Shown here in pieces: positions 22,831-27,580 of a stretch of 27,580 nucleotides of DNA (the first letter of the stretch is position 1; each line of letters opens with the position of its first letter). Origin of the DNA: a virus; the IMG/VR virus record IMGVR_UViG_3300031722_000916, positions 1-27,580 of that record. The stretch is one strand, 5' to 3'. The notes beneath the pieces are model-generated. The model did no database searches and had not been told where the DNA came from. It worked only from the letters and a program-made list of their open reading frames with translations. The translations under genes were made by a program, and so were the position numbers.

Positions 22831-23028
22831 ATGGAACACGACTCCAAGAAAATTATCGACGAATTAGGCGGGAACACTGCAGTTTCAAAGCTGTTCTGTA
22901 TCTCATCCCAAGCTGTGTCGAAGTGGCGCAGGGAGGGCATCCCTAGTTCTCGATTGATGTACCTGAAACTGGCTCGTCCCGAGATTTTCCATTGCAAGTC
23001 ATCCGTCAAACAGCAGAAGGCCGCTTGA
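22831..23028 (+). CDS. Cro/YdaS-like repressor
   Basis: A 65-residue protein from ATG 22831. Its HTH covers residues 5-36 (SKKIIDELGGNTAVSKLFCISSQAVSKWRREGIP), typical of YdaS/Cro-type regulators. It is divergently transcribed from the repressor gene. No ribosome site precedes the ATG, and PR would start within a few bases, so the mRNA may be leaderless. It would bind the same YAACTATRGTTR operators and favour lytic growth. Confidence 0.8.
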   Translation: MEHDSKKIIDELGGNTAVSKLFCISSQAVSKWRREGIPSSRLMYLKLARPEIFHCKSSVKQQKAA

Positions 23029-23029
23029 T

Positions 23030-23173
23030 ATGACCATTCCCTTCTGGAACAGCGTCTCTCTCCCCAGCCATTTTTTGTGTTCTGCAGACAGCTCGCCGCG
23101 CATCGGACCAAGCGTTATTGGTTTTGGTTCCATGGTGTTCATTACAGTTGCTGATCAGAAAGAGGCTGCCTGA
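23030..23173 (+). CDS. 47-residue ORF in the rightward early operon
   Basis: An ATG at 23030 lies one base after the cro stop (TGATATG) and runs 47 codons to TGA at 23171. The next gene begins one base later with the same TGATATG junction. The peptide starts MTIPFWNSVSLPSHFL and is uncharged in the middle. The repeated spacing supports translation, but composition does not prove it. Confidence 0.45.
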   Translation: MTIPFWNSVSLPSHFLCSADSSPRIGPSVIGFGSMVFITVADQKEAA

Positions 23174-23174
23174 T

Positions 23175-23621
23175 ATGTCCAGAACCATCAGCATCGAAAA
23201 AGCGCTTCTGGTGATCCCGGTCGGCATAGAGCTGATCGACGTCACCGGCATCGCGGATGCCCAGAGGAAGTTCCTGGTGAGCAGCACGCCGCCCACGCGG
23301 CGACCGGTAGAGACCGCGATCGGGATACCGGACGACGTGAATACTGCGGCAGTCATTCTGCTCGAAGAAATCCGATCGTGTGTTGGCCGGTGCCTTGAGT
23401 ATCGATTATCAGAAGAATTTCGCTCAAAGGGATTCCAAGTTTTTGTGTTGAAGGCGCGGATGGAACTTCTATCCATTGAACTGTCGCTTGCACAAACGGG
23501 CCGTCGACTTCCAGAGAATGACAGGCCAGTACCGGAATTTGTTGATCCGACGACCCTGTCATCTGCCACGCCCGGTGCTTCGTTATCGGCACCAGCGCAG
23601 ACTCCGGCCGCAACAAAATGA
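23175..23621 (+). CDS. Early phage protein of unknown function
   Basis: 148 residues from ATG 23175 (TGATATG junction). The N-terminus is MSRTISIEKALLVIPVGIELIDV. A helical middle follows, with a Pro/Ala-rich C-terminal tail (SSATPGASLSAPAQTPAATK). No domain is recognised. It sits between cro and CII, where lambda would have O/P regulators or small host-takeover genes. Confidence 0.6.
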   Translation: MSRTISIEKALLVIPVGIELIDVTGIADAQRKFLVSSTPPTRRPVETAIGIPDDVNTAAVILLEEIRSCVGRCLEYRLSEEFRSKGFQVFVLKARMELLSIELSLAQTGRRLPENDRPVPEFVDPTTLSSATPGASLSAPAQTPAATK

Positions 23622-23878
23622 AATGCGAGAATTTTTCCATGGCGATTCCTTTCGATAAGGGTTGATGACGTGAGAATCAGCAATTCTACATTGTCAGGAG
23701 TCGCCACCCCTATTACCGCCCCTCCCTCGGTAATCGCGCTGTCATCCAAGGCCAGCGCGCTTTGCGCCTCGCTCTGCATCCGCAGGGCGGGGCGTTTCTT
23801 TTCGAGGGGCTTTCTGTTTTGCATGATCGCAGTATCGGTAGTTATTCAAACATCATCAACGTTTGCCCGGGAGGGCGC
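23622..23878 (+). other. Gap before the CII gene, with a weak ORF
   Basis: About 257 bases with no strong gene. A GTG-started frame at 23670-23882 (70 codons, overlapping CII by ATGA) has a hydrophobic stretch (GFLFCMIAVSVVIQTSSTFA) and could be a small membrane protein. Composition is unconvincing, and the reverse frame is also open. I would not call it a gene without expression data. Confidence 0.3.
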
Positions 23879-24325
23879 ATGAACATTATTGATGCAGCAC
23901 ATCGGGTTGGCCACGAAGCACAAGGCGGCGTTGCCGCGTTGGCGCCGCGCATGGGGCTGAAAGAAGCGGTACTCAACAGCAAGATCAACCCCAACACTCT
24001 GACGCACCACTTGACCATTGCCGAGATGGTGCGCATGGAGCAACTGACAGGGCGATCGGACATGCTCATCGCCCACGCCACGGCGCTGGGATATGTCGCG
24101 ATCCCGGTCCCATCGATCGATGATGAAGACATCGGCAGCGCGTTGACGCGCACTTGCGCCGAGTTCGGCGACTACTTGCGCACGGTCGATGGGGCCATGC
24201 GTGATCGGAAGGTCACACGCAACGAGGTCGTCAAGCTGGAGAAGGAACTCGTCGAGATGATCTCCGCGGCGACACGGCTGCAGGCGCTGCTGGTGTCGCA
24301 CGGCAAGAATAAGCAGGCTAACTAG
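23879..24325 (+). CDS. Phage regulatory CII-family protein (CP76-like)
   Basis: 148 residues from ATG 23879 with GGGAGG 4 bases upstream. Residues 1-75 match the phage CII/CP76 pattern: IDAAHRVGHEAQGGVAALAPRMGLKEAVLNSKINPNTLTHHLTIAEMVRMEQLTGRSDMLIAHATALGYV. This HTH protein family occurs after cro in P2-like and other prophages and steers the lysis-lysogeny choice. The C-terminal half is helical. Its stop overlaps the next GTG start by one base. Confidence 0.85.
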   Translation: MNIIDAAHRVGHEAQGGVAALAPRMGLKEAVLNSKINPNTLTHHLTIAEMVRMEQLTGRSDMLIAHATALGYVAIPVPSIDDEDIGSALTRTCAEFGDYLRTVDGAMRDRKVTRNEVVKLEKELVEMISAATRLQALLVSHGKNKQAN

Positions 24326-24531
24326 TGGATGACATCGACCGCGCCAGTGAGCGTGAGCAACTGGATCGAGACTCCGCCATTGCTGCGGCAGCGCGCATGC
24401 TGCCAAGCCTCCCAGAGAACGGCCAGTGCTACTACTGCCTGGCCTCCGTTGCACCAGGCGCGCGCTTCTGCGATAGCGACTGCCGCGACGACTACGACGC
24501 CCTCAAGAAGGCCGAGGCGCGCCGTGGATGA
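24325..24531 (+). CDS. Small zinc-finger protein
   Basis: The 68-residue product starts at GTG 24325, overlapping the CII stop by one base. The C-terminal half has four cysteines as CYYC-9-FCDSDC, a compact treble-clef-like zinc site. The N-terminus is acidic. It may bind DNA or RNA polymerase, or simply be structural. Confidence 0.7.
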   Translation: MDDIDRASEREQLDRDSAIAAAARMLPSLPENGQCYYCLASVAPGARFCDSDCRDDYDALKKAEARRG

Positions 24532-24739
24532 ACGCAAGATCGAGCGCCTGCACCGGCGGCTCAGGGCGCGGGAATATCCGCAGGCGGTCATGGCCCTGCC
24601 CAATGAAAAATTCACTCTGGTTCCGTTCGACTCGCCGCGCTTTCATTCGATGCTTGCTGACCAACGCTGGTCGTCGCGTGTCCTTGGGGTGTTTTCTCAG
24701 GATGTCGAGTATTCAGTGTTGTGCGCGGAGGTCTTATGA
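24524..24739 (+). CDS. 71-residue phage protein, unknown function
   Basis: Starts at GTG 24524, overlapping the zinc-finger gene by 8 bases. The sequence VDERKIERLHRRLRAREYPQAVMALP is basic and helical, followed by beta-like LVPFDSPRFHSMLADQRWSSRVLGVF. The stop overlaps the next start (ATGA). Tight coupling supports a real gene; function unknown. Confidence 0.55.
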   Translation: MDERKIERLHRRLRAREYPQAVMALPNEKFTLVPFDSPRFHSMLADQRWSSRVLGVFSQDVEYSVLCAEVL

Positions 24740-25305
24740 GCACCCGAAGGTCGCCGGCCTATGCTCGCGAGCTATCCGCCCGGCGCCAGAATGGCGAGCG
24801 GATCGGCCTGCTGATCGTTTCCGTTCATGACTGGCAGGCGGGAAGATGGTTTGACGGCCGGCCGGAAGTGGCGCGCATCGTCATCCCCGAAGACCAGCCG
24901 CTGAACGCCGTTCGTTTCGACTGCGCCCATGCGCTGGATGTGTTGTTGTGCGGCGCCGGGACGACCCCAGATTTCAACACCGTAGCCGACGAGCTGGCCA
25001 AGGCGGAGCCCGCTTCGGTGTGGGCCGAATATGTGGATGGTATTTGGCGCATGGAACCGTCCTCCAGCGGCTGGCTGGCGGTCGATGGGCCGTTCCCGGT
25101 GCAGTGGCTGGCCCGTGCGATTCAGACGAATCGTTCGTGGTGCCTGATGCAGGGCAAGGGGATCTATGGCCGCCCGGTATTCGCTGCAGCGCGCTTGGCG
25201 GCCTATACGGAATTGTTCGGTGACGAAGCGCCCTCGGTGATGCGCGACGTGTTCCAGGCGCGCACCAGCGACTTGCTCAGTGTGCTGATCGCGAAGGCGG
25301 CTTGA
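24736..25305 (+). CDS. Phage replication-region protein of unknown function
   Basis: 189 residues from ATG 24736 (overlap with previous stop). Early residues RLSARRQ..GERIGLLIVSVHDWQAGRWF (about 9-36) include a hydrophobic beta strand and aromatic motif. The second half is helical (LAAYTELFGDEAPSVMRDVFQAR). It lies directly upstream of the VapE helicase (TGATG overlap), so it may be a helicase loader or primase-related partner, but no motif proves this. Confidence 0.6.
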   Translation: MSTRRSPAYARELSARRQNGERIGLLIVSVHDWQAGRWFDGRPEVARIVIPEDQPLNAVRFDCAHALDVLLCGAGTTPDFNTVADELAKAEPASVWAEYVDGIWRMEPSSSGWLAVDGPFPVQWLARAIQTNRSWCLMQGKGIYGRPVFAAARLAAYTELFGDEAPSVMRDVFQARTSDLLSVLIAKAA

Positions 25306-26723
25306 TGGCAAACGACAAGACCATGGACAACGCGCTCGCCTCGGCGCAGGCGGCGGCTTTCCAGCAGATGCAGTGGCAGGCGATGTTCAAGAAAACGGAC
25401 AAGGGCACAATCTTGCCCACGCTCTTCAATTCGCTGCTCGTCTTTGATAACGACGCAGCCTGGCGCGATGTGATCGCCTTCGATGAGTTTGCGTATCGCA
25501 TCGTCAAGCGCAAGACGCCGCCAACGCGCGTGGTTCGAATCGGCGAGTGGTCGGACCTCGATGACGTCCAGGCGCTGGTCTATATCGCCGAGGAGCATGG
25601 CTTTGAGCCGAAGAAAACGACGGTTATGGATGCCGTCCTCTCGGCAGCGCATCAAAACGCCTTCCATCCGGTACGTGAGTGGCTGCGTTCCCTTTCCTGG
25701 GATGGAACGAAACGGCTTTCATCGTTTGCCGGCCAGTATCTTGGCGGCATTTCTACCGCTGGCTCAGCTTCGCTGGAAGACGCGGAACGCATCGAACTCG
25801 GGATCTATCTCAAACTGCTCTCCGTTAAATGGCTGGTTGGGGCTGTGGCACGCATCATGCAGCCCGGGTGCAAGCTCGATACCATGCCAGTGCTCGAAGG
25901 CGGGCAGGGCGCGTTCAAATCAACGGCGCTGCGCGTGCTATTCGGGTCGGATTGGTTTTCAGATTCGAAGCTGGTGATCGGCGACAAAGATGCGCTGGCC
26001 AATATGCAAGGGAAGTGGTGCAGCGAGATGGCCGAAATGGACAGCCATCGCAAGGCCGACGATACCGCGTTCAAGCAGTTCCTGTCGACGCAGACCGATC
26101 GCGTGCGCTGGCACTACGGACGGCGGGCCGAGGATGTGCCGCGGCAGAGTGTTTTCGTCGGCACCACGAACATGGATGAGTACGGCAAGGACGAAACCGG
26201 TATGCGCCGCGTCTGGCCGTTCGCTGTGGGAAAGATCGATATCGCGGCCATCAAGGCGGACCGCGATCAGCTCTGGGCCGAAGCGGTTCATCTGTACGAT
26301 CGAGACGTGCCGTGGTGGGTTTCCGGGGAAAAGATCGTTCTCGACCCTGCCGCCAGCCCAAGCCTTTCAAAACTATTCAGCGCGCCGGTGACTGAGCGCG
26401 ACCTGTTCGATCGCCAGGCGGAAGACCGCATGCAGATCGATGCCTGGATCTATCCGATTGTCGAGTGGTGGGAGCAGAACAATGGCTTGCCCTACATTAC
26501 GACCGCGCAAATCCTGGGGAGCGCCCTAAGCCTGGAAAAGGCGAGATGGAGCAAACCCGAACAGATGCGCGTGGCCGCAATTTTGAAGCGTCTCGGATTC
26601 GTTCGTCGCAAGGTGGGACCAAGAACGGCAAGGATTTGGGGATTTGTTCCGAAGGACGTAGCAAATGCTGTGCCATGCGCCAGCCAAAACTCGATGGAGA
26701 GTGACGATGACCTGCCCATTTGA
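25305..26723 (+). CDS. VapE-family (virulence-associated E) P-loop helicase/ATPase
   Basis: The 472-residue protein starts at ATG 25305. The VapE domain (PF05272) is clear: the Walker A-type loop LEGGQGAFKSTALRVLFG (about 197-214), GKWCSEMAEMD (Walker B region, about 237-247), the QSVFVGTTNMDEY sensor segment, and the conserved GMRRVWPFAVGKID with arginine residues. The N-terminal half includes VREWLRSLSWDGTKRL and KWLVGAVARIMQPGCKL, usual in these proteins. VapE proteins are the replicative helicases of many temperate phages and islands. No primase domain or separate primase gene is visible. A 180-bp palindromic region follows the stop. Confidence 0.9.
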   Translation: MANDKTMDNALASAQAAAFQQMQWQAMFKKTDKGTILPTLFNSLLVFDNDAAWRDVIAFDEFAYRIVKRKTPPTRVVRIGEWSDLDDVQALVYIAEEHGFEPKKTTVMDAVLSAAHQNAFHPVREWLRSLSWDGTKRLSSFAGQYLGGISTAGSASLEDAERIELGIYLKLLSVKWLVGAVARIMQPGCKLDTMPVLEGGQGAFKSTALRVLFGSDWFSDSKLVIGDKDALANMQGKWCSEMAEMDSHRKADDTAFKQFLSTQTDRVRWHYGRRAEDVPRQSVFVGTTNMDEYGKDETGMRRVWPFAVGKIDIAAIKADRDQLWAEAVHLYDRDVPWWVSGEKIVLDPAASPSLSKLFSAPVTERDLFDRQAEDRMQIDAWIYPIVEWWEQNNGLPYITTAQILGSALSLEKARWSKPEQMRVAAILKRLGFVRRKVGPRTARIWGFVPKDVANAVPCASQNSMESDDDLPI

Positions 26724-26771
26724 CCCTGCGCGCAGTCAAAATCGCCTCGAATCGTGTCCGGATGGGGCTTT

Positions 26772-26952
26772 GGTGGTGCCACAGGTAGGACGCACGGAAG
26801 CACTGCAAAGACTGGATGTGTCCCCCCGTCCCACCTGCTTTGCGCGCTCGCGGGTGCGCGTATACACACGCACACACCTGAGGGTAGAGGTAGGACGGTG
26901 GGACACATCAAGCAACGCCAACGGTTTGCCGTGTCCTACCTGTGGCACCACC
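26772..26952. repeat. 180-bp concentric imperfect inverted repeat with five GGTRGGAC iterons
   Basis: The outer arms (26772-26791 and 26933-26952) are a perfect 20-bp inverted pair. A 22-bp pair lies inside (26815-26836 and 26888-26909, 20 of 22 matching). A near-palindrome sits at the centre (26854-26873). All three are centred within two bases of 26862. GGTRGGAC occurs at 26784, 26889 and 26897 (+), and inverted at 26828 and 26933. It lies just after vapE and before the next gene, and is a candidate replication origin or large regulatory hairpin. Confidence 0.8.
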
Positions 26953-26972
26953 TTAAAAATAGTGGGGCCACA

Positions 26973-27206
26973 GTGAAGGCGCTCTCGATGCGCGATCAGA
27001 TGCCGGTATCGACCGCCTTTGTTGATGCCTTTCGGGCCGTCTTTGGCGCATCCGAAATCAATCAAAGCATCAAGGCCTCACTGACTGGCCTGCCCACGTT
27101 TTACGCCTCGGAGAATGGTCATACCATCGGCACGCCGCAGCATGCCCCAGGGTTTAGCGTTAGTGGCAGCGCGCTCATGATTCGGCCGGGAAAGGTAGGC
27201 CGATGA
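26973..27206 (+). CDS. Small phage protein, unknown function
   Basis: 77 residues from GTG 26973 (or ATG 26988 with GAAGG before it). An upstream frame exists, but it crosses the inverted repeat. The conserved-looking segment is AFVDAFRAVFGASEINQSIKASLTGLPTFYASENGHTIGT, which I recall from small proteins near phage replication or morphogenesis genes. The stop overlaps the next start by ATGA. Confidence 0.5.
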   Translation: MKALSMRDQMPVSTAFVDAFRAVFGASEINQSIKASLTGLPTFYASENGHTIGTPQHAPGFSVSGSALMIRPGKVGR

Positions 27207-27580
27207 AGATCTCTGTAAAGATTGTCGGCCTGGAGGCGCTCAAGTCCAACATGGCTGGGAAGGCGAAGCAGATCCGTTTCGCCGTCGCAAGCGCACTGAC
27301 CAAGACGGCAAAGAACGTCGAGGAGGCCGAGCGCCGCGAAATGCGCGACGTGTTCGATCGCCCAACACCGAACACGCTGAATAGTCTCTACGTCAAGCCC
27401 GCCACCAGCGCTTCGCTTACAGCAACGGTTGGCATCAAGGATTTTGCGGGCAAGGGAATCGCAGCGAGCAAGTACCTGGCATCTCAGATCAACGGGGGAA
27501 GCCGGCGCGTGAAGCGCTTTGAGAAGGCTCTTCAAGCCGTAGGCGCACTACCGGGAGGATACCGGGCGGTGCCTGGATCG
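27203..27580 (+). CDS. Probable head/tail morphogenesis protein (runs off right edge)
   Basis: 126 codons are open to the window end. The sequence is basic and helical (VGLEALKSNMAGKAKQIRFAVASALTKTAKNVEEAE). It is followed by EMRDVFDRPTPNTLNSLYVKPATSASLTATVGIKDF and a Gly-rich ending. The N-terminal pattern resembles phage minor tail or head-tail connection proteins (gpZ or gp10-like), which often start with a short helix pair. The call is low-confidence because the C-terminus is missing. Confidence 0.45.
   Translation, partial: MKISVKIVGLEALKSNMAGKAKQIRFAVASALTKTAKNVEEAERREMRDVFDRPTPNTLNSLYVKPATSASLTATVGIKDFAGKGIAASKYLASQINGGSRRVKRFEKALQAVGALPGGYRAVPGS

Noticed and set aside
22831-23028. 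YdaS-type antitoxin of a toxin-antitoxin pair
   Set aside because: The HTH resembles YdaS, but the divergent repressor and shared operators fit a phage Cro better, and no toxin gene follows.
23006-23824. 272-codon minus-strand frame over the early right operon
   Set aside because: It runs opposite the cro-CII operon genes and has no motif; it is most likely a chance open frame.
26665-27065. Mirror-image frames on both strands around the inverted repeat
   Set aside because: Their similar peptides are an effect of the inverted-repeat symmetry, not two related genes.
1-27580. CRISPR arrays, tRNA/rRNA genes or insertion sequences
   Set aside because: I saw no spaced direct repeats, tRNA folds or transposase genes anywhere in the window.

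Overview
The window is almost entirely the genome of a temperate, lambda-like siphophage, most likely from a GC-rich proteobacterium. A betaproteobacterial host is my guess from the general look of the proteins and is not proven. Gene order is: tail genes (1-9.4 kb, + strand), lysis genes (9.4-11.1 kb, +), an attP-like gap and the integrase (11.1-12.7 kb, +), a long leftward early operon (21.8 down to 12.6 kb, - strand), the immunity region (21.85-23.0 kb), and a rightward early/replication operon (22.8-26.7 kb, +). A head/tail-type gene runs off the right edge. Because the lysis genes lie directly next to int, while replication leads on towards morphogenesis genes, this looks like a circular or permuted phage genome with an intact attP rather than a prophage split at attL/attR.

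The most striking element is a complete diversity-generating retroelement (DGR) in the leftward early operon. It has a reverse transcriptase with YVDD and the DGR-type GLPIGNLSSQ motif, an Avd-type four-helix-bundle accessory protein, a 102-bp template repeat (TR), and two small DUF1566/C-type-lectin-like target genes ending in variable repeats (VR1, VR2). Aligned without gaps over 102 bp, VR1 differs from TR at 16 positions and VR2 at 15, and every difference is at a template adenine. Both VRs are followed by the same AT-rich hairpin, which TR lacks. The targets are free-standing proteins of about 120 residues in the early operon, not tail fibres. The RT reading frame is open through the TR itself.

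The leftward operon also carries a DUF2303 protein, several small unknown proteins, a dNMP kinase, a membrane protein, an HNH endonuclease, a C5 cytosine methyltransferase with seven degenerate internal repeats, an ASCH-like protein and an AlpA-type excisionase. Most of these genes overlap by ATGA or GTGA. The immunity region has a short CI-type repressor without a peptidase domain and a divergent Cro. Four copies of a YAACTATRGTTR operator are arranged as OL and OR pairs over recognisable PL and PR promoters. A zinc-ribbon membrane protein sits downstream of cI in the position of lambda rex. The rightward operon carries cro, small unknown ORFs, a CII-family regulator and a VapE-type helicase. 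It is followed by a 180-bp concentric inverted repeat with five GGTRGGAC iterons, a candidate replication origin or other DNA control site.
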